From Symbiodinium natans (lineage: Eukaryota > Sar > Dinophyceae > Suessiales > Symbiodiniaceae), in assembly GCA_905221605.1 (NCBI GenBank), contig CAJNDS010002469.1, positions 188,001 to 252,000 on the forward strand: a DNA stretch of 64,000 nt, in the 5' to 3' direction. The translations under genes and the position numbers were made by a program. Under the pieces are notes generated by a model. That model was given only the letters and a program-made list of their open reading frames with translations. It was not told the DNA's origin and ran no database searches. Shown here piece by piece: positions 29,552 through 39,568 of the stretch. Numbering within the stretch: the first letter of the stretch is position 1; each line of letters starts with the position of its first letter.

Positions 29552-29854
29552 GGTTTAGAGCGTGGTTTAGGTCACCTGCGCCCTCACATCGAGGTTCTGT
29601 GACCACGATACATTACAGCGGGTTTGGGGTTTAGGGGTTATATTATCCCTTTCTGTTCCCCTCAACCCCAAACCGCAAGCTCTAACCCCTAAACCGGAAA
29701 TCTTCCGGTTTGCTGACTCTGAGCGTTGTGATAACGGAGATCTACCTGTGGGTCTTGGGGTTTAGGGGAGGGTTGTAGGGTTTAGAGGGTTTAGGGTGTA
29801 GGGCGTTTCGGGTTTAGGGCTTAGGGCCTGAAAGTTCTTAATTCTATACCCCAG
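29552..29854. other. Flank of element 1, degenerate telomere-like
   Basis: TTTAGGG-type fragments at 29620-29640 and 29755-29835; no exon until the acceptor ATACCCCAG at 29854. Confidence 0.45.
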
Positions 29855-29910
29855 CTTCTGCCAGGCGCCTGGCCCATGCCAAGACGCTGCCGGCGCGGCC
29901 ACGTGCCCAG
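29855..29910 (+). CDS. Candidate internal exon with GC donor
   Basis: TTCTATACCCCAG then, after two bases, SARRLAHAKTLPARPRAQ ending GCCCAG before GCGGGG. The exon end matches the GC-type end at 7074 (GCCCAG/GCGCGC). Basic, helix-prone peptide. Confidence 0.45.
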
Positions 29911-31109
29911 GCGGGGGTCTTTTACCGGAGTCCCAAGCAGTGCTTTGGGATGTGAAGCCCTAAAGACTAAAGCCTGAACCGAGTCATGTTTTAAATTCCT
30001 TGCTCTGTGTTGAAAGCAAAGGTCAGTACATTCTTGAGGTGGTGGCGGTTTGGGGGGGGTGTATAATTTTTATTTGGGGCACAACCCTACAAACTTTTAG
30101 GACGCTAAACCAGAAGCCACAAGGGCCTTGGGATTGTATCGTTTGGCACTATCCTGGGAAGTAGGTTCTCGTGTCTTTGTCTGAATGCGAAGCATGTGTG
30201 TGTGTGTGGTACCGTTTAGTATGAACTACCAACCATAAGTCTATCTTCAACCCTGTCATTGCCTATCATCCACGTTTGACTCTTGCAAATGTGAGCGTGT
30301 AGGGCCAAGGGACCCCAAAACCGGATGCACTGCAACCTCCACGGCCCTATTGGGCCGTCGCAAAAAAATCCTTCGGCTGGGCAACCGGGTAGTCAGGAGA
30401 ATCCTGTGTATGGCGCTAACACACCAACTGCGTAGAGTGGGATGCTTCTTTCATTCTTTTGAATTCGGGGTGTTAGTTCCCTTATTAACAGCCCTTTTAT
30501 CAACCAAAGGTACCCCTCTGTGTGTATTTAGGCCATCCGCCCATGTCTTTGTCGTTTCAGGGGGCTTATAGGGCTTAGGGCTTACGGGTTGAGAGCTGCT
30601 TTCTGTTGGGCGTGTCGTAGACGTCACTGAAGCTGTCAGCAGCTTTAGCCTAGATTAGGCTCCCACCGTTGCGCATATTTCTTTTTGGTTGGAGTGAGGC
30701 TTGTTCTGAATACTTGTACAGCTATGCTGAGGGACGGAAAGCGCACGAGTTTCTAAGACCAGCTTCCTTGTGGAGACTCCGGCCCCCCCCAAACAGCCTC
30801 GTCCGTTAAAGCCTTAGAAGTACCTGCATACCCGAAATTCGCGCACATGTGCCAGCTCTAGGCATGGGTATCTTAGTAGCATTTCGAGTCTATGGTATCC
30901 CAATTCAGGGTGTGGGGTGTGTGAACACTGACATGGTTCTTGCTAGAAGCCTTCTCGGCCGACTGTTACAACTCTACTTACATCCCACTTGGAGGACTTT
31001 GAGGGGGGGGGGGGGGGGTTATCATACGTACAGTTCTAATTGGCCTTAGAGGTACTGTGAGCCTCCCCAAGTCGGGCGCAGAGCAAGGCGCTGTAGACAT
31101 TGCGCCTAG
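29911..31109. other. Exon-poor stretch
   Basis: Few telomere-like units. A GT tract at 30197-30208, a C run (30783-30790) and a G run (31003-31018). Two frames over 30325-30440 are open, one ending NPSAGQPGSQENPVYGANT and TAG; this could be a last exon but has no clear acceptor. GTTAGTTCCCTTATTAACAG near 30471 resembles the MITE interiors. Confidence 0.4.
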
Positions 31110-31216
31110 AATCTGGGAATCGCCAGAGACAAGCTGCGGAAAGGAAACTCCGAGATGTCAAAGGGGTTGTCGATGAGGAGTTGAAAGATTCCTTGTCGGC
31201 CGACACGGTGAAGTGA
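31110..31216 (+). CDS. Candidate exon, possibly terminal, unknown gene
   Basis: ACATTGCGCCTAG precedes it. With two leading bases it reads SGNRQRQAAERKLRDVK, GVVDEELKDSLSADTVK and TGA, a strongly charged helix or coiled coil. GTGAAG just before the stop is a possible donor. The minus strand is also open here, but the + strand peptide has the better composition and splice site. Confidence 0.5.
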
Positions 31217-31378
31217 TCGAGCGAAATTCGCTGGACCCTGCCGCATGCTCGGTGGATAGCGTGACGACATGTCACGGTCTTGCGCATTTTAGGGTTTAGG
31301 GTTTAGCATGTTTATGTTATCAGTATATGTTCATGTAGCATTTGGTCCCCAAGGATCCCTTCATGCGCCACTGCGCAG

Positions 31379-31440
31379 GAGCCGCGGCAGTCGAGGGGGC
31401 CTGTTATCACCCAGCCTGCCACGGCGCAGGAGGCAGGGAA
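31379..31440 (+). CDS. Possible exon, unknown gene
   Basis: ACTGCGCAG precedes an in-phase frame EPRQSRGPVITQPATA then QEAGN that runs on into CCCTAAG. GCAG/GAGG and ACGGCGCAG/GAGGCA make the 3' end ambiguous. Weak. Confidence 0.25.
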
Positions 31441-31495
31441 CCCTAAGACCCCTGCACCTTAACCCCTAACCCCTAAACCCTAAACCCCAGACCCG

Positions 31496-31618
31496 AAACC
31501 CTAAACCCTAAACCCTAAACCCTAAGCCCTAAACCCTAAACCCTAAACCCTAAACCCTAAACCCTAAACCCTAAACCCTAAACCCTAAACCCTAAACCCT
31601 AAACCCTAAACCCTAAAC
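31496..31618 (-). repeat. CCCTAAA array, about 17 units
   Basis: Nearly perfect 7-bp units with one CCCTAAG variant, preceding the short exon at 31669. Confidence 0.85.
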
Positions 31619-31668
31619 CGAACCCTGGGCCCTAAACCCTGACCCCTAAACTTCGAAGGACCCTTCAG

Positions 31669-31704
31669 TTCGCCGTCCCACTTCGACCGCCATCTGAGTT
31701 CCGG
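31669..31704 (+). CDS. Candidate 36-nt exon, unknown gene
   Basis: GGACCCTTCAG then exactly 12 in-phase codons FAVPLRPPSEFR, ended by GTTTAG, the first GT of a TTTAGGG array. Neat edges but very short. Confidence 0.35.
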
Positions 31705-32179
31705 GTTTAGGGTTTAGGGTTTAGGGCTTCGGGTTTGGGGTTTGGGGTTTAGGGCTTGGGGTTTAGGGTTGAGGGTTTAGGTTTGGGCTTGGTTGTAAAA
31801 GGGCTTGCTCAAAGGGCTGCGTTCTTGCCCCAAGGGGTTCGATTGGGGAGGGGGTTTAGAAATTTGTTGGGGGCTTGAGCAAGGTTCTTGTTTCATATGA
31901 AACCCTAACCCTAAATGTAAACCCTAAAAACCAAGGAAGCGCTTGGAGGGTTTTATTATGATAGTTTTCGCAGAAGCATACTCCTTAAACCATGAACTCC
32001 AAACCCCAAATCCTATACTCAAAACCCAACCCCCAAAACCCTAACTAAGCCCCGAACCCTACCACCTAAACTCGATCCCTGATCCCTAACCCTAAACCCT
32101 AAACCCTAAACCCTAAACCCTAAACCCTAAACCCTAAACCCTAAACCCTAAACCCTAAACCCTAAACCCTAGACCTCAG
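31705..32179. repeat. TTTAGGG block, spacer, CCCTAAA array
   Basis: TTTAGGG/TTTGGGG units at 31705-31790, a unique spacer with no exon (31790-31985), loosely repeated C units (31985-32085) and a perfect CCCTAAA array of about 11 units (32087-32170). A textbook example of the proposed intron layout. Confidence 0.6.
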
Positions 32180-32267
32180 CCAAGCGATTGAGCCCGAGAG
32201 GCACAGTCCATTCCGGTCACGTCCATTCCGGCCACGGAGAAGGCCCGCCGTCTGGAGAAGGCCCGTG
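32180..32267 (+). CDS. Candidate internal exon, unknown gene
   Basis: CTAGACCTCAG precedes it; GTGCGT at 32268 is a fair donor. After one base the frame reads QAIEPERHSPFRSRPFR, PRRRPAVWRRPV. It holds an internal 15-nt tandem copy (GTCCATTCCGG twice). Another open frame (His/Gly-rich) exists. Confidence 0.4.
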
Positions 32268-32659
32268 GTGCGTTTGGGCTTTAGGGTTTGAGGTTTAGGG
32301 TTTAGGGTTTAGGGTTTAGGGTTTAGGGTTTAGGGTTAGGGGGTTTAGGGTTTAGGGGGTTTAGGGTGTAGGGATTGGGCTTAGTTTTAGGGTTTAGGGT
32401 TTGGGGTTGAGGGTTTAGGGTTTGGGGTTTGGGGTTGGGGATTTAGGGTTTTGCGCTCACAGCTGCCTAGATAGTCACCGATACTTTTCCCCCTCCTTAC
32501 GAGAAATGGCATATATGCGACCCGGCACCCTAAACGGCCCAAGCAAGATCCACACCCAAGCCCCCTCGTCAAACCCCGAAACCCCGAAACCCTAAACCCT
32601 AAACCCCAAACCCCAAACCCTAAACCCTAAACCCTATAAACCCTAAACCCCAAACCCAG
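32268..32659. repeat. TTTAGGG block, spacer, CCCTAAA block
   Basis: TTTAGGG units at 32280-32440, a spacer 32450-32575 without an exon I would defend, and CCCTAAA/CCCCAAA units at 32580-32652. Confidence 0.6.
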
Positions 32660-32733
32660 AACAAGAAACGCAGGCCCTGACTGGCGACGCTGCGAGTTGG
32701 ACCATGGGCGACAGCAGCTCGCCCTGCAAGCGC
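32660..32733 (+). CDS. Candidate internal exon with GTTAGT donor
   Basis: AAACCCAG acceptor (or GAAACGCAG 14 nt inside) and donor GTTAGT at 32734. After one base the frame reads TRNAGPDWRRCELDHGR then QQLALQAR and would hit TAG within the donor, which supports splicing there. Other frames are interrupted or less natural. Confidence 0.5.
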
Positions 32734-33269
32734 GTTAGTTGCTTTGGGTGTAGCGTTTCGGGTTTAGAGTTTAGGGTTCTTTCGTCGTGTTTTGTTTCGT
32801 GTTGTGTTGTTTTGTTTGGTTTTGTGTTGGTTTGTTTTGGTTTTGGTTTAGGTTAATCTGCAGTATGCGCGATTCATGTCGCTCATTTGCCTTCTGCTTT
32901 TTGTTGGGTGGGGAAGTTAGGGTTTAGGGTTGAGAGCACCCATTGGCCGTATGCAGGCCTAAGCCCAGACCCTAAACCCCCCTTGTGCCCTAAGACTGCA
33001 AAGCTTACAAACCTAAAGTCCTAAACTCTAGACCCTAGACCGTAAAAACATCAAACTCAAACCCTATTATGGCTGCACCCAATAGCCCTAAAGCCCTAAG
33101 CCCCAATGCCGCAGTAACGACCACACCCTACAGCTCTGAGCCCTGAAGCCCTAAGCCCTAAACCCTAAACCCTAAACCCTAAACCCTAAACCCTAACCCT
33201 CAACCGTAAAGACCTTTAAACCCCAAACCTTTACCTAGACCCCTACCTCTGCACTTGGGGGCTGTCGAG
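32734..33269. other. Intron-like stretch
   Basis: GTTTTG/GTTTTGTG-rich run at 32795-32850, TTTAGGG at 32920-32935, loose CCCTAAR sequence 32970-33140 and a CCCTAAA array 33150-33205. Nothing coding seen. Confidence 0.45.
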
Positions 33270-33336
33270 GCCAAGCAAATTGGGCCGTGGACGACGTGCT
33301 ATTGGACCTGGGAATTTCGGCAGCAGGAAGACTCGG
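33270..33336 (+). CDS. Candidate internal exon, unknown gene
   Basis: GCTGTCGAG is a modest acceptor. After two bases the frame reads QANWAVDDVLLDLGIS then AAGRLG, ended by GTTTAG at 33337. All three frames are open; this one has the most protein-like composition. Confidence 0.35.
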
Positions 33337-33599
33337 GTTTAGGGTGTATAGGGTTTAGAGGGTTTTAGGGTTTAGGGTTTACAGTGGTTAGGGTTTAAGC
33401 GGTCATGTTCAGGGCTTCGCTTGCCTAGATAAAGTATCCAACCCCAAACCTTAAACCGAAGCCTGTATACCCGAAAGCTCTGACCCCCCAACCCCCAAAA
33501 CCGTAAACCTCAACCCCCAAGCCCTAAACCCCTAGCCCTAAAACTCCCCAAACCTAAACCCCAAACCCCAAATTCCCCGGAACCGTCAGCCCCCCCAAG

Positions 33600-33840
33600 C
33601 CCCAAAAACCACAAAACCCCGAAACCCCAATCCGAAACAGCCCCCCTCCCGCAAAGGAAACCTAGACCCAAAACCCCAGAACCCCTCCAAAAAAACCCCA
33701 AAACCCCTACAAACCCCCTGTACCCCTCCAAAAACCCACAACACCCCTCCAAAAAACCCCCAACACCCCTCCAAAACCCTCCAACACCCCTCCCAAAACC
33801 CCTCCAATAACCCCAAAGCCCCAAAGCCCCAAACCCCAAA
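33600..33840 (-). repeat. Irregular (CACCCCTCCAAAA)n repeat
   Basis: About ten imperfect copies of ACACCCCTCCAAAAACCC. The minus-strand Gly/Trp-rich open frames across it are repeat products, not genes. It passes into a CCCTAAA array (33850-33885). Confidence 0.7.
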
Positions 33841-33894
33841 CCCCAACCCCAAACCCTATACCCTAAACCCTAAACCCTAAACCCTAAATCCCAG

Positions 33895-33980
33895 GCAAGA
33901 AGGCCACAGACCCATCCGAGCTCATCGTGGCTGCCGACTCCTCTACCGTGGAGAATATCAGCCTGGAAGGCCGGCGCAAA
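33895..33980 (+). CDS. Candidate internal exon, unknown gene
   Basis: TAAATCCCAG acceptor from the array and GTGGGA donor at 33981. After two bases the frame reads KKATDPSELIVAADSS, TVENISLEGRRK. Mixed, well-balanced composition; one of the more convincing exons. Confidence 0.5.
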
Positions 33981-34922
33981 GTGGGATTAGGGTTTAGGGT
34001 TTAGGGTTTGGGGTTTAGGGTTTAGGATTTAGGGTTTAGGTTCAGGGTTCAGGGTTCAGGGTTCAGGGTTTAGGGTTTAGTTTAGTTTTTGTTGTTTGGG
34101 GGGGGGGGGGGGCAGTAATCAGGATTGTACTACTTTCCTGGGGTTGGTGGTGGTGGTTTTCCGCGGTTCTTGGCGTGGGGTGTATTGCTTTAAGGGTTGA
34201 GGCGTCTGTCTGAGGGGGTTTAGGGTTTACGGTTCAGGCTGCAGGGCGTTAGAGTTCTAAACCCTAAACCCTAAACCTTAGGGGTACTTGGAAATAGTTG
34301 TTAGTTTTTGGGTACTCTAATTCCTAAGAAACAGCAAAAATATTAGATTTTTTGCTGGGGTTCCAAGTTCAGTACCGAAACCCGTTTGGTAAGGCCGGCT
34401 TGGTTGTGCGTCGGAGCAGCCTCGAAGTGAGGTTGAGGGTCTGGGGTTTCAAGCTCAGCTGCGCACATGGGTTTAGGGTTTAGGGTTTAGGGTTTATAGG
34501 GTTTAGGGTTTAGTGAAACGGTGGTGTGGGGAGGTGGAGGTGGAGGGGGGAGTTCTGTCATGGAACCCTTGCACCCTGAATCCGAAACCGCAAGAACCCC
34601 GAGACTATCAACCCTAAACCCGTATGGTTATAAGTGCCCTCAACAGGGTTATAAGCAAAGTTACCATAATCTTCACCCTGCTTATAAGCACCCATGAGCC
34701 TCCAAGAACCCCCGCGCCCCCCAAACTCTAAACCCTAAACCGTAAACATTCAGAGCATTGGAACCCTGACCTTCAGTTCCTAAGATCCCACCGAGGGCCC
34801 AACCCAAACCCTGCTTCGAACCTCAAGGAAAAACCCTGAACCCTAAACCTTTCAGCCCTAAACCCTAAACCCGAAGCCCTAAGCTCCGCAGGGGTACGAA
34901 CTTGGTTCCCTTTCCTGATCAG
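33981..34922. other. Intron-like stretch with a family 5 element
   Basis: TTTAGGG/TTCAGGG units 33985-34090, a G run (34099-34112), CCCTAAA 34257-34275, TTTAGGG 34470-34515, CCCTAAA 34600-34625 and 34830-34870. Ends in the strong pyrimidine tract TTCCCTTTCCTGATCAG. Confidence 0.5.
34624..34706. mobile_element. MITE-like element, family 5, short copy
   Basis: GGTTATAAGTGCCCTCAA on the left against CTTATAAGCACCCATGAGCC TCCAAG on the right. Contains three TTATAAG motifs. The left outer end (ACTTGGAGG) is missing. Confidence 0.4.
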
Positions 34923-34990
34923 GAGAAGAAGATGAGAGCAAAGAGGCCAGTAAACTTCATCCCCCCCACCGGGCGTGCCTCCTCCAAACG
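34923..34990 (+). CDS. Candidate exon, unknown gene
   Basis: Strong acceptor. The in-phase frame reads EKKMRAKRPVNFIPPT then GRASSKRE, basic and probably disordered. GTAAAC after 26 nt could be the donor of a much shorter exon; otherwise the frame runs into a CCCTAAA array, so the 3' end is uncertain. Confidence 0.4.
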
Positions 34991-35077
34991 CGAAGCCCTA
35001 GCCCTAAACCCTAAACCCTAATCCCTGAACCCTAAACCCTAAACCCTGAACCCTGAACCCCAACTTCTGCCCTTCAG

Positions 35078-35184
35078 CATCTTCAACCCGAAAAGCTGTG
35101 GTTCGGGTGTCAGGACTCCGCGTTGGGAGACGCGTCACTCCTCCTAAAGCGGCTAGACATCACGGCCATGACCCTGAGCCCCGG
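35078..35184 (+). CDS. Candidate internal exon, unknown gene
   Basis: CTTCTGCCCTTCAG is an excellent acceptor. The in-phase frame is open for 35 codons: HLQPEKLWFGCQDSAL, GDASLLLKRLDITAMTL. GTTGTT (35185) begins the following TTTAGGG-type array. Among the best candidates in composition and length. Confidence 0.55.
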
Positions 35185-35480
35185 GTTGTTAGGGTTTAGG
35201 GTTTAGGCTTTAGGCCTTAGGCTTTAGGCTTTAGGCTTTAGGTTTTAGGGTTTAGGGTTTAGGGTTTAGGGCCAGGGTCAATTTGAGCTGTGGTCCGATC
35301 CTGGGGTTTCAGGATTTCAGGGTTTCAGGGCTGCAGGAATCGTTTGCGTGATTAGGATTTAGGAGTTTAGGGTTTAGGGTTTAGGGTGTAGGGTTTAGGT
35401 TTAGGGTTTAGGGTTTCAAGAACCTTCAAACACCTAAACTGAAAACCCTAAACCGAAAAAATCCTACGGCCCTACATCAG

Positions 35481-35575
35481 GATGAGGGGAACGAAGAGGA
35501 CTTCGATGCGGTGCCCCTGCCAGGGATGGCCTTTCACGTGACCAGGCGCGTCTATGGTGTGCCGAGATTCTTTTT
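35481..35575 (+). CDS. Candidate internal exon, unknown gene
   Basis: GCCCTACATCAG precedes an in-phase frame DEGNEEDFDAVPLPG, MAFHVTRRVYGVPRFF that runs to a TTTAGGG array. The donor is not certain (GTCTAT or GTGTGC inside, or none at the array edge). Acidic start then a beta-like stretch. Confidence 0.45.
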
Positions 35576-36125
35576 AGGGTTTAGGGTTTAGGGTTTAGGG
35601 TTTAGAGTTTAGGGTTGAGGGTTGAGGGTTTAGAATTTAGAGTTTAGGGTTTAGGTTTTGGGGGCCCTGAGCCCTATAAACCCGAAGCCCTAAACCGGGT
35701 ATCTAGGGCCACTGCGTTTCATAACCGAACTCCTGGTGACAGATGAAGGGGTGGAGGTTGGAGAAACTCAGTTCTGCGCGGTGGTCCCCTATCCGACACT
35801 CCTTTTCATCGCCCTAAACCCGACCCTCAGCCTGAACAAGAAGCCCCGAAGCCCTAAGCCCTACAAGGACTCCTTGTGTAGTATAGCTTCTTGGCACCAA
35901 AAAACCCGACAACAAGCCCTACATAAAGCCTTAGACCCTGAGCCCTTAACCCAAAATCCGCAACTCAAAGCCCTGAAACCACAAAGCCTCCAACGCCAAA
36001 CCCTCAACCCCCAAAGCCCTAAACCCTTAAAACCCTAAAGCCTTAAACCCTAAACCCTAAACCCTAAACCCTAAACCCTAAACCCTAAACCCTAAACCCT
36101 AAACCCTAACCCCGCCCAAAGAAAG

Positions 36126-36220
36126 CCCTGTGAAAAGGTTGCCAGAGGAGGCCACGGCCAGCGAACTGCGTAAGATGTGTCAGGAGCTGGAGCTTAAGGC
36201 CGGGGCTTGCACTTTGGGGG
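36126..36220 (+). CDS. Candidate internal exon with a nearby partial copy
   Basis: Weak acceptor (CCAAAGAAAG). After one base the frame reads PVKRLPEEATASELRK, MCQELELKAGACTLG, ended by GTTGAG at 36221. The piece ATGTGTCAGGAGCTGGAG... (36175-36210) recurs in altered form at 36309, in frame. Confidence 0.45.
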
Positions 36221-36308
36221 GTTGAGGTTTAGGGTTTAGGGTGCAGGGTTGAGGGTTCAGGGTTGAGGGTTCAGGGTCCAGGGCGTAGGATTCAGGGTTT
36301 AGGGGTTG

Positions 36309-36346
36309 ATGTGTCAGAAGCTGGAGCTCAAGGCCGGGAATTGCAG
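36309..36346 (+). pseudogene. Partial duplicate of the exon at 36126
   Basis: ATGTGTCAGAAGCTGGAG and the bases after it match 36175-36210 at all but a few positions; the peptide changes from MCQELELKAGAC to MCQKLELKAGNC with the frame kept. It ends TTGCAG/GAAG. Either an exon relic or a second small exon. Confidence 0.5.
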
Positions 36347-37150
36347 GAAGCTTTAAAACCCAACCGGGCTTTGGGGATTTAGGGCTTCGGGTTCATGGTT
36401 TAGGCTTTAGGGTGAAAGGCTGTAGGGGTTTAAGGGTTTAGGGCTTTCGGGGTTAAGGGTCCAATGCTTGAACTTTCGATTCTTTGGGTTTCCTCATTTG
36501 ATGGGAATAGTAAGGTTGAACAGTGGTCCCTTGGCTATTGGAGAAGTAGGTTCAAGACCCAAACCTGTTTTAAGCGGCTTTGGGCTATTAAGAGTTGTAG
36601 GGCTATTCAGGGTTCAGGGTTATTTCGGGTTTTCGGGTCTTAGGGTGTAGAGTGTAGGTGTAGGTGAAGGTATGGCTGTTTTCGGTTTGGGGCTCAGTGG
36701 GTTAGGGCTTAGGGTTTCAGGACTTCGAAGGTGAAATGTAGGGTTTCGGGGGTTTTGGGGAGCAGGGACTAGGGGTCCAGCTCCCAACACCCCAAGCCCG
36801 AAGCTATATCCCGAGAGCCCTATACACCCCAGATCCCTAAACCCAGACCCCAAAGTTCTAGACCCTGAAGCCCCAAGACTTTAGAGCTAAACCCCGAAAC
36901 CCTACGCCCTAAGACGCACAAGACCCTAAGACCCCCAAAATCCGGCAACCTCTAAGCAAGGTTACGTTCATAAGATACATAAGCGCTATGTAAGGGTTGC
37001 CATCCCAAACACGAAACCCAAAACCCTAAACCCTATCCCGTATTCCCTAAACCCCAAACCCTAAACCCTAAACCCGAAACCCGAAAACCCGAAACCCGAA
37101 ACCCGAAACCCGAAACCCTACCCTCAACCCCTAAACCCTAAACCCCCCAG
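36347..37150. other. Intron-like stretch with CCCGAAA variant array
   Basis: TTTAGGG-type pieces 36375-36460, a non-repetitive part (36470-36870) with no supported exon, then CCCTAAA (37030-37070), a homogeneous CCCGAAA run of six or seven units (37070-37120) and CCCCTAAA. Ends ACCCCCCAG. Confidence 0.5.
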
Positions 37151-37233
37151 AAAGCGCGCTGGAGAGGTGATACGGCTACGGCTTTCCGGGAACTCCGCCG
37201 AGGTCCTGGTTGGCCCGCCTGGGGCCCTAAAGG
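37151..37233 (+). CDS. Candidate internal exon, unknown gene
   Basis: CTAAACCCCCCAG acceptor. After one base the frame reads KRAGEVIRLRLSGNSA, EVLVGPPGALKG, ended by GTTTCG at 37234. The alternating pattern suggests beta strands. A second frame is open but Trp/Arg-heavy. Confidence 0.45.
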
Positions 37234-37290
37234 GTTTCGGTTTAGGGTTTAGGGGTTTAGGGTTTAGGGTTTTGGGTTTTGGGGTTTTGT

Positions 37291-37405
37291 GGTTCTGAGT
37301 AGGGAATGCGGGAGTTGATTACCTGATCTCCCCTATATATGCCCTTGTAAATTTCGGTAAAGTATGTACGTACAAACAAATTCCCAACATTGCCTGCTAA
37401 GAAAC
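37291..37405. mobile_element. MITE-like element, family 4, second copy
   Basis: GGTTCTGAGTAGGGAATGCGG on the left; right end reverse-complements to GTTTCTTAGCAGGCAATG. Shares layout and end sequence with 14799-14928. Confidence 0.5.
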
Positions 37406-37465
37406 AGGAAGTTTGCGTAGCCAGTTGACGTGTCTATACGGTGTGTAATCGGAAAGTAGCAGGCT

Positions 37466-37594
37466 TACTTGGAGGTTCAGGGTACTTATTAACCGATCAT
37501 AACTGCACTTATAACCCACTGACAAGCCCCTGAAGTCCGGTTATAAGTACAGTTTTTCATTAATTAGTTAAGAAGTACCCTGAACCTTCAAGTA
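37466..37594. mobile_element. MITE-like element, family 5, best copy
   Basis: Left TACTTGGAGGTTCAGGGTAC, right end reverse-complement TACTTGAAGGTTCAGGGTAC: near-perfect 20-bp inverted repeats. Interior GCACTTATAACC and GGTTATAAGTAC pair as well. Confidence 0.7.
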
Positions 37595-38318
37595 GGGTGT
37601 GGGGTTGTCAGGGAAATGGGGTCCCCTAACCCTAAACCTGATAAACCCTAAACCCTGCTGACCGCGGGCGCTTGCGAAAAGGGCTGGGTCAAGAGCTAGC
37701 AGTGCTTTCGTTTTTCTCTTGTGATTTGAGAAATGTGCTAGTTCGAGCTTCGTTCAAGTTTCTGTCCAGCATTCAACAGCTGTAGAGTTTGTGGGTCCTT
37801 CAACTTCCTGGTTTCATGTTTGCTCAATGTTAGTGGGGTTTTGGGGTTGCGGGGTTTAAACCTGATACCCCAAACCCCATTCTAAACCCTAAAACCTAAA
37901 CCTTTAGGGTTTAGGGGTTCGAGCTAACCCAAACAGGGCTTAAGTAGGGTTCAGGTTCTAGGGGTTCTGGAGTTCTGGAGTTTAGGGTGCTCTGGTGCTA
38001 GGGTTCTCAGTTTTTTGGGTGCTAGGGTTTCAGGGTCTAGGGTCCTAGGTTTCTAGCTGGGTTTAGGGCTTAACTCTAAACCCTGAACCCTAAACACCCC
38101 TCAATAAGGGCCGAAGGGTGCCTTAATGGGGGTGGTCGTTAGGGCATCTTAAGGGGTACTTGGGGGGTTCTAGGAAGGCCCTAAAGGCCTAAATCCTCAA
38201 CACAAAGCCACAAAATCCTAAACCCTAAAACCCTAAAACCCTAAACCCTAAACCCTAAACCCTCCAAATCCTAAGCCCGAAACCCTTCAAATCCTAAGCT
38301 CTAAGCCCATACTTGCAG
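37595..38318. other. No supported exon
   Basis: Telomere-like pieces of both orientations at 37620-37655, 37860-37920, 38065-38100 and a CCCTAAA array at 38218-38262. Sequence between is non-repetitive; I recognise nothing in it. Ends CATACTTGCAG. Confidence 0.45.
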
Positions 38319-38360
38319 CGTCCAAGGCTGCAGGAGCCCGAGCGCAGCAGGCATGACAGG
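38319..38360 (+). CDS. Candidate 42-nt exon, unknown gene
   Basis: Acceptor ACTTGCAG; 14 in-phase codons RPRLQEPERSRHDR; GTTTGG follows as donor. Basic and short; listed on the strength of its edges. Confidence 0.35.
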
Positions 38361-38589
38361 GTTTGGGGATGTAGGATTTAGGGTTTAGGGATTTAGGGTT
38401 TAGGGTTTAGGGTTTAGGGGGTAGGGGTCTAGGGATTTAGGGATTTAGGGTTTTGGAATGGGGTTAAGTCATTGAGGGATTTAGGGTTCGGGGAATGGGG
38501 TTTAGGCATTTAGGTATTTACTAGCGCTTCGGGTTAGGAGTTGCAAGGTGTTGCTAGCTGAAATGGTTCAAGCGCTAAACCTAAAACCT

Positions 38590-38700
38590 ACAACCCTAGA
38601 ACCCTAAACCCTGAAACCTCCTAAACCCTACAGCCCTAGAACCCTAAACCCTGAAACCTCCTAAAACCTACAGCCCTAGAACCCTAAACCCTGAAACCTA
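38590..38700 (-). repeat. 40-bp tandem repeat, about 2.7 copies
   Basis: Unit starts CCCTAGAACCCTAAACCCTG, continues AAACCTCCTAAA and ends CCTACAG. It is a higher-order repeat built from telomere-like words. Confidence 0.75.
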
Positions 38701-39269
38701 CTTGGGTTGAGGGTTCAGACTGAAACGGTTTAAATAGGGTTGGTTGGGAGCCGCCACCGCTGCACAGATTGGGGGTTTTAACCCTGAACCCTAAGCCCTA
38801 AACCCTAAACCCTGAACCTGTGAATGTGAATGGCCCTCTTGGCGTCGGCGATGTTTTCACATGGGGTTTATGTGTAGGGTGCCAAGAAGAAGTTTAGGCA
38901 ACTCTTGCTTTGATGTTTTCCTGAAAATTGGGGTTTAGGGCCTAACCCTAAACCCTAAACCCTAAACCCTAAACGTTTATAAGGGTTGCCTGCAGTTGTA
39001 GGGTGCCAAACTGGGTGTAGGCCATACATAATCCCAGGGGCAATTCAGGCTTACCACCCCATCCTCCCGTCTCAGAAGAAGCCTAAATGGGGTTTAGGGG
39101 TTTAGGGTTTTGGGTTTTGGGTTTTGGGTTTACCCCAAGCCCTTAACCTTAAACCCTAAACTCTAAAGCCTTTAGGGTTCATGACAAAGCCTTCAAGCCT
39201 TCAAGTCTTCCAACGCTTTTTCACCTAAAAACCCTTGCGCCCTAGTATTATAACCTCTAGAGCCTTAAA

Positions 39270-39568
39270 CCCTGAACCCTTCGGAACGAGTTCTTCGAGC
39301 AGGCGGGGCTTCCAGCATCTCAGCATCTCAGCATCCCGCTGATATCTTTCAAAGAACGGCAAAGTCAGCTTTCCCTCCCCTCCTCGCCGACTACAGCATG
39401 GTCACCGAGATGCACAAGATCGCAGATGGTGCCCAAGTGGCCCCGGGTCCAGTGGTATCAGTCCATCCAAGTCCTTCCAACACTTGGCGTGCACCGAACA
39501 TCCCGGCACGGCTCCTCCAGGAATGGTTCAGCCGTGGATCGTCACAGAAGGTCCGCCCACCACCATGA
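39270..39568 (+). CDS. Candidate long exon, possibly terminal, unknown gene
   Basis: One frame is open for nearly 100 codons from ERVLRAGGASSISASQ through PADIFQRTAKSAFPPLL, ADYSMVTEMHKIADGAQ, VAPGPVVSVHPSPSNTW, RAPNIPARLLQEWFSR and SSQKVRPPP to TGA at 39566. CTTCCAG (39314) is the likely acceptor, so the first residues may be intron. An alternative frame is open but His/Arg-rich. No known domain recognised. Confidence 0.45.

Noticed and set aside
33510-33852. Gly/Trp-rich minus-strand frames
   Set aside because: Product of the CACCCCTCCAAAA repeat.
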